The notes below the pieces were generated by a model. It was not told the DNA's origin, made no database searches, and was given only the letters and a program-made list of their open reading frames with translations. 59,322 bases of DNA from Rubrivivax sp. (GTDB lineage Bacteria > Pseudomonadota > Gammaproteobacteria > Burkholderiales > Burkholderiaceae_C), in contig JAURZM010000065.1 of NCBI GenBank assembly GCA_030653385.1, forward strand, positions 1-59,322, given 5' to 3'. This document shows positions 9,589 through 17,900 of the stretch, in pieces; position 1 is the stretch's first letter; each line of letters begins with the position of its first letter. A program made the position numbers and the translations under genes.

Positions 9589-10647
9589 TCACGTCGAAAC
9601 TCCGCCTCGCTGGGCGACCCGCTGATACGCGGCGCGAGCGCCACCTGCCACCGCACCGCCTGCTGAGCCCACGCCGCCGGCCGCTCTGCCAGCGACATAG
9701 GCAGCACCACCGCCGCGGGACATGCTTCCGCCGCCGCCTGCAGCACCGCTGCCGCCTGATCGACCGCCGCCCATCGCACGCATGGCGACCATCGAGTTCG
9801 TGACCATCTGGGTGCCGCTCTGGATGGAAGCACCGCCTGTCAGGCTGGACGCCAGGGAAGGTGCCTGGAAGAGCACGATGGCCAGGAGACACATGACGGT
9901 CAGATAGGTGCCGGCGGCTTCGAGCGCCCCCACAGACCCGGGCACGCCAGCCACAAAGGCACTGCCGTCCGCGATGGCGAAGAGCACCTTTTCCGAGATG
10001 TACAGAGACATCCCAAGGGCAAAGAACACGAACCACGACAAGACAACGGAGCTGAGCACGAAAGACAGCCAGCTATCGAAGAAGCGGGCGGTTGACTTGA
10101 AGAGGAGACACAGGATTGCGAGGGGGCCGATGGCGAGCGCAAACGTCAGGATGAGCTTGCCCAGGAGCCCGACAAACGCGCCGAGAACAAGGAAGATCGT
10201 TGTGCCCAACGAGAACAGGATGCTGGCGAGCACGAGGTCAAGCCGAAACATTCCCGCGTCCTTCCAGAGCAGGGCAAGTTGCTCGTTCGCCGCCGTGTTG
10301 GCCAGGTCCAATGCGCCAAACGCGGTGGCGGCTGCGGCTGCTCTTGGTGCGACAAACAGAACTGCCAAGCCGTCCTGCAGGCCGGTAGCCCAGGCCACAA
10401 CATTCCCGCTGTAGTACAGCCCTGGCAGAGCGAACGACAGGATCGCGCCAACCTTGACCATCTTCCAAGCGAAAGTGCCAACCGGCTCGGACGCCTCGCC
10501 GCGCATCACTGCGAGGCCGTAGATCGCTATGTAGATGGTGACCAGCGCAAGGGCCACCGGCACGAGACCCGTAGCCAGGTCCGCGGACACGCGCGCGGCG
10601 TAGCCGAGGAAGAACGTGTTGAACCAGGCTTCGAGCTTCGCAAACAT
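9589..10647 (-). CDS. virB6: VirB6/TrbL polytopic channel protein
   Basis: Inner-membrane protein of 352 aa with at least six hydrophobic segments, including LVPVALALVTIYIAIYGLAV, GAILSFALPGLYYSGNVVAW, LVLASILFSLGTTIFLVLGA, LILTFALAIGPLAILCLLF, LSSVVLSWFVFFALGMSL and TVMCLLAIVLFQAPSLASSL. The N-terminal periplasmic segment and the central conserved region LGPLAILCLLF...FDSWL fit VirB6. The C-terminal 80 residues are very Gly/Ala/Ser-rich. It follows the small exported protein gene by 6 nt. VirB6 forms part of the inner-membrane pore. Confidence 0.92.
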   Translation of the reverse strand: MFAKLEAWFNTFFLGYAARVSADLATGLVPVALALVTIYIAIYGLAVMRGEASEPVGTFAWKMVKVGAILSFALPGLYYSGNVVAWATGLQDGLAVLFVAPRAAAAATAFGALDLANTAANEQLALLWKDAGMFRLDLVLASILFSLGTTIFLVLGAFVGLLGKLILTFALAIGPLAILCLLFKSTARFFDSWLSFVLSSVVLSWFVFFALGMSLYISEKVLFAIADGSAFVAGVPGSVGALEAAGTYLTVMCLLAIVLFQAPSLASSLTGGASIQSGTQMVTNSMVAMRAMGGGRSGGSGAAGGGGSMSRGGGAAYVAGRAAGGVGSAGGAVAGGARAAYQRVAQRGGVST

Positions 10648-10653
10648 GGCGGC

Positions 10654-11088
10654 TTACTCCACCGTACCCATCGCGCCAGGCGCGCCGGCCGCTGCGGGCT
10701 CACACTTGCGCGACGTCGCCCGAGAGTCGCAGTGCTGCCAAACACCGCCAAGCTTCACGGTCCAGAGGCGCGGTCGTTTCGTCGTTCCGAGGCTCGAAGG
10801 CACGCAGCCGCTTTCGGATAGGTAGGTCCCGCGACACTCCATCAAGCCATGCTGGCTTTCGATCATGAAGACTTCGCCGGTAGCAGAAGGCGGGGGCAGC
10901 TTTGCCCCTCCTTTGACGTAGCGTTGCGAGGCCGCCGTGAGCGGTGGAGCCTCTACAACCGTCTTGCCGCTGACCAGGCGGACTGCCTCGTTGCCGGGAA
11001 ATGCGGGACTCGCTGGCTCTGCATGCGTGGCCACTCCTACGAGCGCGAGGAGCAATCCGACTGCGACTGTGCTGGGATGAAATTTCAT
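10654..11088 (-). CDS. Small exported protein between virB4 and virB6
   Basis: Protein of 144 aa with a clear signal peptide (VGLLLALVGVATHA). The mature part has four cysteines, in MECRGTY, SGCVPSS, WQHCDS and SRKCEP, suggesting two disulphides in the periplasm. I do not recognise the family. There is no lipobox, so it is not an obvious VirB7 lipoprotein, although this operon otherwise lacks VirB7. Its start overlaps the virB4 stop as ATGA and its stop lies 6 nt before virB6, so it is made with the channel and is probably an accessory component. Confidence 0.75.
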   Translation of the reverse strand: MKFHPSTVAVGLLLALVGVATHAEPASPAFPGNEAVRLVSGKTVVEAPPLTAASQRYVKGGAKLPPPSATGEVFMIESQHGLMECRGTYLSESGCVPSSLGTTKRPRLWTVKLGGVWQHCDSRATSRKCEPAAAGAPGAMGTVE

Positions 11089-13538
11089 GCTGCCCTCCGG
11101 GCATGGCTGCGCCGATCGCGCACGCGCTGATAGAACAAAGGGAGCCAGGTTGTCGGTTCGTCACCGAACTCAGCACGAATCTGGTCGAGCAGTTCGACGT
11201 TGTCCGTGGTGGAGCTGAGGACAGCCAGGAAGTCGTTCATGCCCCCGAGATCGAACTCGCACTGGACAGAGTCCGTGCCCTGCTTGCACAGGAAGCGCCG
11301 CGAGCCCGTGGCGCCGAGCGACTTGACGATGGCGAACTCGGCATCGGTCAGGCCCAGGCCTCCCACGTATTCGTCGCGGTCGGCGTCCGCGTTGGGCAGC
11401 ACGAGCTTGGTGACCGACTGCTCGATCATCGTGCGGCCGTTCTCGTTCGAGAGCAGGTCGGCGACCTCCTGCGTGTCAAACAGGCCGAGGCCATTCATCT
11501 TGCGGATGGTCTTCTGCTTGTGCTTCACGAACGGCGCGAAGGCCGGGTCACCGAGTGCTTTCCAGCACTCCGCGACGTGATAGATCATCGGCTCGCCGTT
11601 GACCAGCTCGTCCATCACGTTGAGCAGGTACATCATGATCGGCGTGCGAACGTCCGGGCTGCTGAGCACTCCCGTGTAGTCGAAGCCGATGGCCATGTGG
11701 CTGCGCAGATCGCCGAGACGATCGTCGGCCATGTCGAAGACCCAACCCAGCTCGCCACCGCGGCACCACTTGCCCAGGCGGTCATAGAGGCTGTTGGCGC
11801 CAGAGCGCGGCAGCGACTGGCGGACCGTGCTGAACCACCGAAGCTCTGGCTTGAGCGCAGCGACCGTCGCAACGGCACGCGCGATGGCCTCGTGGTCGTT
11901 GGGTAGCAGCGGCATCTCGGGTGAAGCGATGCACTGCTTGACCAGTTCGGTCCAGAAGCCGATCCGTTCTGGCGTCACGTCGCGCTGGAACGGGTTGCAG
12001 CCCGTGGGCTGGTTGCGGTCGAACGTGTAGAACACGCCACCCAGCGCGCGGATCACGATCTCGGTGTCGCGATCCAGACTGAAGCTGACCACGCGCGGCC
12101 GGACGGCCCACTTGGGCGTCAGAGCCAGCAGGCCGGTCAGCAACGTCGTCTTGCCCGAACCCGTCGAGCCGATCACGATGGTGTTGCCGGGCAGCTTCTT
12201 GCCCTCGCTGTCCTCGCCCTCGGGGCTGGCGTGCAGGTTCAGATAGAACGGGTTGCCTGCCGGCGTGCGCATCAGCGCCAGGGCTTCGCCCCAGGGGTTG
12301 CCGTCTCGCTTGCCGCGCAGGAAGTTGTGGCCGCAGGTCAACGCCGCGAAGGCGCGGCTGCTGATCGTGGCCTTGCGTGGACGCCACTGGAAGTTGCCGG
12401 GCTGCTGCGAGAACCACGCGGCATCGGCCACCAGGTCCACGGGCACCAGCTCCATTGCGGTGGTTTCCGTCAGGGCGCCGACCGCGCTCGCCGCACGCTT
12501 GCCGCATTCGTCGAGCGTGTCGCCGAATACCGCCAGGGTGTAGCTGTACTCGCCCATGACGAACTGGCCATCGCCGAGCTGGTCGAGCGCCACGTCCATC
12601 GCTTCGATCTGCGTGACCACCGCATCGTCGGACGCGAGCAGCTGATCGCGCTGCGTGGTCAGTGCCGCCATCGCCTGCCGGCGCGGAAGGCTGGAGAAGC
12701 TCTGGGTCTCGATGAACTCAGAATCTTCGTAGAGCAGCGCGCCGAGCGTGCCCGGTTCGACCTGGCCGGCGAATTCTTTGATGGACAGCATCGAGGCGTA
12801 GCGCCGGCGCTCGCCCTGCCGGATCTCCAGCATGCCCCCGCCGAAGGTCAGGCGTGCATCTGGCAGGGCCTGGTACGCGGGGCCGGTGGGGAAGCGCACC
12901 TTGCGCCACACCCCGTTGATCAGGAAAGAGAACAGCTCGCCCGACTCCCAGAACAGGTTGCCGTCCTGTTCGTAGCAGCCGAGCAGGGTCGGTCCGAACT
13001 CGCGCAGGCTGCGCTCGATGAGCGCGCCCTGTTGTTCCATCGTGGCCAGGGTCTGGTTCTGGTAGTCCGTCAGGCTCTCCTTCGTCCTGGAGGCACGGAC
13101 ACTGCGCTTGGCCAGCTCCGACGGAAACGGCCGGTACAGCAAAGTGATGTACAGCTCGTTGGACATCATCGGCGCGACGCTGATGCGGTCCTGATAGGCC
13201 TTGGAGAAGGCTGCGCTGAACTCCGGTTCGCTCGCATCGGTCAGCCGGTCATGGATGCGCCGGTGGATGCGGTGGTGATAGACGGCCGTGCGGCCTGCGG
13301 GCAGGTTGCGCAGCACATTGCACCAGGCGTCGTGCCGATCCTTGACGAGAGTGAACTCGGCACTCTCGAAGGCCACGCCATCGAGGCGCCAGACCCGCAG
13401 GCAGTCGCCCGACCGCGTTGCGGTGTCGTGCTGCGACAGCGGTGCGCCGATCGAGACGAACTCGCCGACGTTGGATTCCTTTCCCGCGCGCTCCCAGTAG
13501 CGCGGGGTGGCACGCTCGGGGCTAACGACGCCAAACAT
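11085..13538 (-). CDS. virB4: VirB4/TrbE secretion ATPase
   Basis: The largest channel ATPase (817 aa from the ATG at 13538). The N-terminal CagE/TrbE/VirB domain (residues 1-400) has ITLLYRPFP and PARTFGGGMLEI-like features. The C-terminal RecA-like domain has Walker A GSTGSGKTT (457-465), Walker B around PMIYHVAECWKAL and a motif near MNGLGLFDTQEVADLL. It energises pilus assembly and substrate transfer. An upstream start at 13568 exists in the same frame, but the ATG at 13538 gives the usual N-terminus and overlaps the virB3 end by only 17 nt. It overlaps the next gene as ATGA. Confidence 0.95.
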   Translation of the reverse strand: MFGVVSPERATPRYWERAGKESNVGEFVSIGAPLSQHDTATRSGDCLRVWRLDGVAFESAEFTLVKDRHDAWCNVLRNLPAGRTAVYHHRIHRRIHDRLTDASEPEFSAAFSKAYQDRISVAPMMSNELYITLLYRPFPSELAKRSVRASRTKESLTDYQNQTLATMEQQGALIERSLREFGPTLLGCYEQDGNLFWESGELFSFLINGVWRKVRFPTGPAYQALPDARLTFGGGMLEIRQGERRRYASMLSIKEFAGQVEPGTLGALLYEDSEFIETQSFSSLPRRQAMAALTTQRDQLLASDDAVVTQIEAMDVALDQLGDGQFVMGEYSYTLAVFGDTLDECGKRAASAVGALTETTAMELVPVDLVADAAWFSQQPGNFQWRPRKATISSRAFAALTCGHNFLRGKRDGNPWGEALALMRTPAGNPFYLNLHASPEGEDSEGKKLPGNTIVIGSTGSGKTTLLTGLLALTPKWAVRPRVVSFSLDRDTEIVIRALGGVFYTFDRNQPTGCNPFQRDVTPERIGFWTELVKQCIASPEMPLLPNDHEAIARAVATVAALKPELRWFSTVRQSLPRSGANSLYDRLGKWCRGGELGWVFDMADDRLGDLRSHMAIGFDYTGVLSSPDVRTPIMMYLLNVMDELVNGEPMIYHVAECWKALGDPAFAPFVKHKQKTIRKMNGLGLFDTQEVADLLSNENGRTMIEQSVTKLVLPNADADRDEYVGGLGLTDAEFAIVKSLGATGSRRFLCKQGTDSVQCEFDLGGMNDFLAVLSSTTDNVELLDQIRAEFGDEPTTWLPLFYQRVRDRRSHARRAA

Positions 13539-13854
13539 GACGGCCCCCTCGGTAGCCAATGGGCGCATAGCTGCGCGCCCCGTTGCGGAGCACCCGGTTC
13601 GGGTTGCGCACCGCCAGCTTGAGCTTGAGGACCATCTGCGTGAGGCGCTGGTCGTCGCGGCTCGTGACGATGCGCATCCAGATATAGGCCACCGCGAGCG
13701 AGCCGAAGATGACCGGCGCGAAGCGCCAGTTCACCATCGTGGACAGCCACATGCCGGAGATGAACCCCGGCAGCAGCAGGACCACCAAGGGGACCAGCGG
13801 CACCCCGAACTTCATCGGGGGGCGGGTGGCCCCTTTGAACACGGTTTCGATCAT
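13522..13854 (-). CDS. virB3: VirB3/TrbD inner-membrane protein
   Basis: Short protein (110 aa) with the VirB3 signature: an N-terminal VFKGATRPPMKFGVPL box followed by two adjacent hydrophobic segments (VPLVVLLLPGFISGMWLSTM and FAPVIFGSLAVAYIWMRIVT). VirB3 works with VirB4 and in some systems is fused to it. Here the genes overlap by 17 nt in different frames, consistent with co-translation. It lies 17 nt after virB2. Confidence 0.92.
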   Translation of the reverse strand: MIETVFKGATRPPMKFGVPLVPLVVLLLPGFISGMWLSTMVNWRFAPVIFGSLAVAYIWMRIVTSRDDQRLTQMVLKLKLAVRNPNRVLRNGARSYAPIGYRGGRHVWRR

Positions 13855-13871
13855 GTTTTTGGTCCAGCCCT

Positions 13872-14198
13872 TCAGCCCATGAAGACGGCAGCGATCGCCG
13901 CTGCGGCGCCGGCGATGGCGCCACCGAACAGCAGGTTCGACACGTCGCGGAAGCTGGCGCCGGCGAACATGATCTTGTAGCCAGCCATGCCGACGCCGAC
14001 CGTCATCAGCAGCAGCGTGATAGCCACCACGGTGTCGCGTGCGATCGTGGCGCCACGCACGACCGGCTCCAGGGCCTGGGCTATCGCGGGGTTGGAGGCA
14101 GCGAGCGCTGCGCCGAAGACCACCAGCGCCATGACGGCACGGGCGGCAGTGAGGGAAGGGATGGGGCGGACCGAAGTTTGTTGGCGGCTGAGGTTCAT
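13872..14198 (-). CDS. virB2: VirB2 major pilin
   Basis: Prepilin of 108 aa. The long signal region ends near AASNPAIAQA (about residues 33-42). Two hydrophobic helices of the mature pilin follow, DTVVAITLLLMTVGVGMAGY and NLLFGGAIAGAAAAIAAVF, separated by a short polar loop (KIMFAGASFRDVS) that is standard for VirB2. A longer frame runs upstream through virB1, but the ATG at 14198 overlaps the virB1 stop by 4 nt and gives the expected length. Confidence 0.92.
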   Translation of the reverse strand: MNLSRQQTSVRPIPSLTAARAVMALVVFGAALAASNPAIAQALEPVVRGATIARDTVVAITLLLMTVGVGMAGYKIMFAGASFRDVSNLLFGGAIAGAAAAIAAVFMG

Positions 14199-14710
14199 TG
14201 CGAGGCTCCTGGGTTGACGGATGCGGTGACGGGGGCTGTGATGTAGGCGGAGGGGAGAGGCTTTGACGACCACGCTGCGAGGACCTTGCCCACGTAGCCG
14301 TGTTGGTGACCGGTCAGGAAGTTGCCGGAGTAGTAGCAGCTGAATGCGTCTCGCAAAGCCGCTTGCTTCGGTGCGCGGCGGCTTGCGCGAGAGAAGCATT
14401 CGCCCAAGATGCCCTGCATGGCGGTGAGATTCGCGCAGGGCTCGAACGCGGTCGCTGGACTCAGGCGGTAGCGCTCGAAGTTGCGCTTGTTGATCTGGCC
14501 AAGGCCGACGCTGTAGTTCCACCCCGCCGCTTCCAGCGCCGCGACTGTGGCCAGGGCCTCGGGAAGATTGGCGGGCTGACGCACGAGTGCGCCGCCGACC
14601 ACGCCGATGGCGAATGGGTTGCCGCCGCTTTCGACCCGGATCAGGGCGCGTGCCGTGTCCTGCGCCACCAGCGGCGCGCAGGTCAGCACGAGGGCGGCCA
14701 GGTCAATCAC
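14195..14710 (-). CDS. virB1: VirB1 lytic transglycosylase
   Basis: Peptidoglycan-cleaving SLT-fold enzyme (171 aa) that opens the wall for channel assembly. The catalytic Glu is E27 in ALIRVESGGNPFAIG. The other family motifs follow in order: YSVGLGQINKRNF, then ATAFEPCANLTA, AFSCYYSGN and GYVGKVLAAW. The signal sequence is short (LAALVLTCAPLVAQ). It is coupled to virB2 and to the upstream TrbM/KikA-like gene by 4-nt overlaps. Confidence 0.93.
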   Translation of the reverse strand: MIDLAALVLTCAPLVAQDTARALIRVESGGNPFAIGVVGGALVRQPANLPEALATVAALEAAGWNYSVGLGQINKRNFERYRLSPATAFEPCANLTAMQGILGECFSRASRRAPKQAALRDAFSCYYSGNFLTGHQHGYVGKVLAAWSSKPLPSAYITAPVTASVNPGASQ

Positions 14711-15297
14711 CCGCCGCCCCCTTGGGCGGCTGCTGCCGCAGCGGCAGCCTCTGCTGCAAGCCGGATCTGTTCACTGATGACCCAAGCTGCGTGGTCGCGG
14801 TCGAACCGCTCGTCCATGGCATCCGGCGAGTTGGCGAACGCCGCTTTCGCGGCCGGCAGCCACTCGACCACGGAGTCACCCGACGGGGACCACCAGGTGC
14901 GCGACCACGGCCGCCCTTCGACAGCCACATGGATCACGCCGCTGAAGGGGCAGCTGTAGATGGGCCGGCCACTCTCGTCGGTCCCGGCGTTGGTGATGTA
15001 CTGCTCCGGGCACTGCTCGGGCGCCACGTACTGGTTGCCGCTGGCGCTGTCGCCGCCCATGCTGCAGGTGGGCCAGCCGCGACCTCGGGCCACGTCGCGC
15101 AGGGCCTGGCGCACGGTGGGCGTGCACTGGCTGATGTTCTGCCAGTTGCCCGCCATGCACAGCAGAAGCTTGCAGCCGTCGACAGCGTGCGCAGGGCCGC
15201 TGAGCCCCAGGCCGAGGCCGAGAACGAGGCCGAAAGGGGCAGCAAGTCTCACGAGCCTCACGAATGGCCGGATTGCGGTGCTGAAATGTGCTTTCAT
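14707..15297 (-). CDS. TrbM/KikA-type exported transfer protein, first gene of the operon
   Basis: Exported protein of 196 aa. The signal peptide (FGLVLGLGLGLSGPAHA) is followed at once by DGCKLLLCMAGNW, QCTPTVRQAL and GWPTCSMGG, a cysteine spacing that resembles the TrbM/KikA/MpfK family of conjugation proteins. The C-terminus is an Ala-rich helix ending in glycines. The chosen ATG at 15297 has GAAAGG nine bases upstream; longer in-frame starts lie inside the regulatory region. This is the promoter-proximal gene of the transfer operon. The family call rests on the cysteine-rich N-terminal block only. Confidence 0.6.
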   Translation of the reverse strand: MKAHFSTAIRPFVRLVRLAAPFGLVLGLGLGLSGPAHAVDGCKLLLCMAGNWQNISQCTPTVRQALRDVARGRGWPTCSMGGDSASGNQYVAPEQCPEQYITNAGTDESGRPIYSCPFSGVIHVAVEGRPWSRTWWSPSGDSVVEWLPAAKAAFANSPDAMDERFDRDHAAWVISEQIRLAAEAAAAAAAAQGGGG

Positions 15298-15370
15298 TGC
15301 CAACCTTTCGCTGGTGTGAAGACCTGACGCCATACAGTGGCGGGAAAAGACAATGTAGCAGAGCAAAACG

Positions 15371-15444
15371 TGCGTGACACGCAAAGATTATCTGTTACAC
15401 GATATGGACGAGCCCATGAAGACAAAAAGTTGCGTGATAAGCAA
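15371..15444. promoter_or_regulatory. Operator region between the transfer operon and the BetR regulator gene
   Basis: A perfect 13-nt palindrome TGCGTGACACGCA lies at 15371-15383, and a related copy TTGCGTGATAAGCAA at 15430-15444, just before the regulator's ribosome-binding site. The shared core is TGCGTGA(C/T)A(C/A)GCAA. A weaker half-like element (GTTACACGA) lies between them near 15393. A TACATT -10-like hexamer for the transfer operon lies next to the palindrome on the minus strand. The layout suggests that one protein, most simply the BetR/receiver regulator encoded alongside, controls both divergent promoters. Regulation is inferred. Confidence 0.6.
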
Positions 15445-15465
15445 TGAATCGCCACGAGGTGTGCG

Positions 15466-16326
15466 GTGAACACTCGTTCTGCCGCCCCAACGCCCCCGCC
15501 GGAGCCAGCAAAGGCCGAGCCCCAGGGCTCCCTTGCCGCCACCTGCATCCGGGCGCTGCTGGACAGGGCCGGCCTCCCGAGGCACAGGCACTCGGCACAC
15601 ATCGGCGGTCTGCTCACCCTCTCGTACCACCAGGCCCACAGGCGCATGACGGGGATCGCCCCGTGGTCGCTGGAGGAGCTTCAGACCGTCGCCACACACC
15701 ACGGCGAGACCCTGGTGGACCTGTTCGGCGAACAGAAGTCAGCGGACTACGAGACCGCGCTGCTCATCGCCGGGCCGTTGCGCGTCACCTGCCGCCTCTG
15801 GCCAGGTCAGCCCCTGTCGCAGCATCGGCCGGGCGACCTCATCGCGATCAAAGGCGGGTCCGAGTGGGTGGTGATGGTGGCCGGCGACACGCCGACACCG
15901 CAGGCCTGCACGGTACGGCGGCTCATCATTGAGCCGAAGCCGGACAGGGCACGTCGCTTTGCGATCCTCGACGACGACATTGACGTTGCCCGAAGCCTTG
16001 CGGCAGGCCTGGTCGAGCTGGGCTTCGAGGCCACGGCGTTTGCAACCGAGGCCCAGCTAGAAGCGGCCCTGCAGTTCGACAGCTTCGACGCCTACGTGAT
16101 CGACTGGGTTCTACCGAACGGCACGGCCGAGGCGCTTGTCGCCAAGCTGCGGAGCCAGAGCGCCACATGCCCCATCGCGCTGCTGACCGGGAAGGCAGGT
16201 AGCAAAGAAGTCGACGAGAAGGACCTGGTAGCGGCCATCGAACAACATGGGCTCCTGTTCCTGCAGAAGCCGGTGACCGCCTCGATCGCTGCGAGTCAGT
16301 TCAGTGCGGCGTTTGCGAATAGGTGA
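15466..16326 (+). CDS. BetR-domain response regulator
   Basis: Regulator of 286 aa. The N-terminal half, about residues 20-100, looks like a BetR-type DNA-binding domain (LLDRAGLPRHRHSAHIGGLL, LSYHQAHRRMTG, WSLEELQTVATHHGETL). The C-terminal half is a receiver domain with the acidic pocket D169/D170/D171, phospho-acceptor D213 (YVIDWVLPNG), T241 and K268 (FLQKP). The start is a GTG with ACGAGGT six bases upstream. It is divergent from the transfer operon and stands beside two operator-like palindromes. The probable kinase partner is the hybrid kinase ending at 18624, now separated from it by the Septu-like pair. Control of transfer genes is inferred from position. Confidence 0.8.
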   Translation: MNTRSAAPTPPPEPAKAEPQGSLAATCIRALLDRAGLPRHRHSAHIGGLLTLSYHQAHRRMTGIAPWSLEELQTVATHHGETLVDLFGEQKSADYETALLIAGPLRVTCRLWPGQPLSQHRPGDLIAIKGGSEWVVMVAGDTPTPQACTVRRLIIEPKPDRARRFAILDDDIDVARSLAAGLVELGFEATAFATEAQLEAALQFDSFDAYVIDWVLPNGTAEALVAKLRSQSATCPIALLTGKAGSKEVDEKDLVAAIEQHGLLFLQKPVTASIAASQFSAAFANR

Positions 16327-16458
16327 GCCATGTTCTCCCGACTCATCCGGGTTCGCATCGGCTACCGAACCATGGGCCCGTTATCAAATACAAATCGCCA
16401 CTCGACAGCGCGATTCCTATCCAGGCGGCCTGGCCAAGGGATAAAGTGAGTCTCAAGT

Positions 16459-17898
16459 ATGCGCATTGACACACTTCACCTGCAAAACTTTCGCGGCTAC
16501 ATAGACCGCGACTTCACCCTGCATCCGCAATTCAACCTCGTTGTGGGTGAAAACGGCGCTGGCAAGACTTCCTTCCTCGAAGCAGCTGCCGTCGCCATTG
16601 GCTCATGGTTGCTAGGTTTTCGCGGCCACGACGCACGCAATATTCGGGAGCGCGACGTACGGAAGGTGCTTGATTTCGTCGAAAAGCGCTATCGAGAACT
16701 TCCTCAGTACCCGGTGCGAGTGAAGGCATCAGGCTTTGTTCACATTGCCCGCGCTGAACGAGCAAGCGAGGGAGGCGAGATTGCGTACAGCGCGAGGACC
16801 GGGCCCGACAAGCCAAATCCTAGAGAGCAAGCTGTCAGTTGGGAGCGTTCGGTCGAGGCTTCAGGCGGCAGAACCACCAGACAAGGCGCCAGCCAGCTGA
16901 AGAAGTATGCCGAGTTGATGGCGGCCGCCGTACTAAAGCAGGAGCCTCGCGTGCTTCCTCTGATACGGTACTTCGGTGCTGGACGCCTATGGGAGTCAGT
17001 ACGTGACACTGAGGGAAAGGCGCTTAGCAAGCACAAAGGAAAGCAGCCCGCAGAACTAGCCGCCTCCGCTGATGAACTGGACAAGGCCTTAGAGGACTTC
17101 AGTCGCTTATCCGAACCGTTCTACGGCTACCGAATGAGCGTCGATAAGCGATGCAACCCCGACGACCTAATTCGATGGATGGCTGTCGAGCGGCGCAATG
17201 AAATCGACGAGGAGGAGTCGTCCCCTGCTTTGCGGCTGGTCTATGACGCGATTGAGGCCATGCTGCCCGAGCTCGCCTCCGCCAGATACAGCACCAAGCT
17301 ACACACCTTAGTACTGCGGTACAAGAACAACGAGCGTCACACATTCTCCGAGCTAAGTGATGGCTATCGCAATGTCGTGGCGATAGCGGCGGATCTGGCA
17401 ATCAAGGCTGTCATGCTAAATCCGCAGCTTGCCGAGAAGGCACTGCTCATGACACCTGGAGTAGTTCTGATCGATGAGCTAGATCTTCATCTACATCCCA
17501 TTTGGCAACGACGAATCATCGAAGACCTACGACGCACATTCCCGCTTGTGCAGTTCATTTGCACGACTCACTCGCCGTTCCTCATCCAATCGCTGCGTAG
17601 CGGAGAAGAACTGATTGTTCTTGATGGTCAACCAACTGCCGACCTCGGCCATATGCCTGTGGAGGAGATCGCCCGCGGGATCATGGGGGTCAGCAATACC
17701 GAAGTTAGCGAAGAGTACGCGGGCATGAAGCAGGCAGCCCGGTACTATCTTGAAACACTGGAGAAGGCAGCCATGGCTCCAGCGGAGAAACAAGAAGACT
17801 TCAAGAGACAACTAGCCGAAGCCATTGCACCGTATGCACACAACCCAGCGTATCAGGCCTTCTTGGAAATGAAGCGGGCCGCCAAGCTGGGAGAGTAG
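16459..17898 (+). CDS. ptuA: PtuA-like AAA/ABC-type ATPase of a Septu-like defence pair
   Basis: ATPase of 479 aa with the RecF/SMC-like layout seen in Septu PtuA and retron-associated ATPases. It opens with IDTLHLQNFRGY, Walker A is GENGAGKTS (30-38), an ABC signature-like FSELSDGYRNV lies near 297, and Walker B with the D-loop LIDELDLHLHP lies near 337-347, followed by FICTTHSPF. The gene is followed after 2 nt by an HNH nuclease gene, the standard PtuA-PtuB order. Septu blocks phage growth by nuclease activity under ATPase control. The coding sequence is visibly less GC-rich than the transfer genes, consistent with separate acquisition. The paralogous retron ATPase is unlikely because no reverse transcriptase is present. 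Confidence 0.85.
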   Translation: MRIDTLHLQNFRGYIDRDFTLHPQFNLVVGENGAGKTSFLEAAAVAIGSWLLGFRGHDARNIRERDVRKVLDFVEKRYRELPQYPVRVKASGFVHIARAERASEGGEIAYSARTGPDKPNPREQAVSWERSVEASGGRTTRQGASQLKKYAELMAAAVLKQEPRVLPLIRYFGAGRLWESVRDTEGKALSKHKGKQPAELAASADELDKALEDFSRLSEPFYGYRMSVDKRCNPDDLIRWMAVERRNEIDEEESSPALRLVYDAIEAMLPELASARYSTKLHTLVLRYKNNERHTFSELSDGYRNVVAIAADLAIKAVMLNPQLAEKALLMTPGVVLIDELDLHLHPIWQRRIIEDLRRTFPLVQFICTTHSPFLIQSLRSGEELIVLDGQPTADLGHMPVEEIARGIMGVSNTEVSEEYAGMKQAARYYLETLEKAAMAPAEKQEDFKRQLAEAIAPYAHNPAYQAFLEMKRAAKLGE

Positions 17899-17900
17899 CG

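Noticed and set aside
8822..10036. 404-aa version of the VirB5 frame
   Set aside because: The upstream part lies inside virB6 on the same strand and reads as Arg/Gly/Cys-rich nonsense; the signal peptide begins at 9538.
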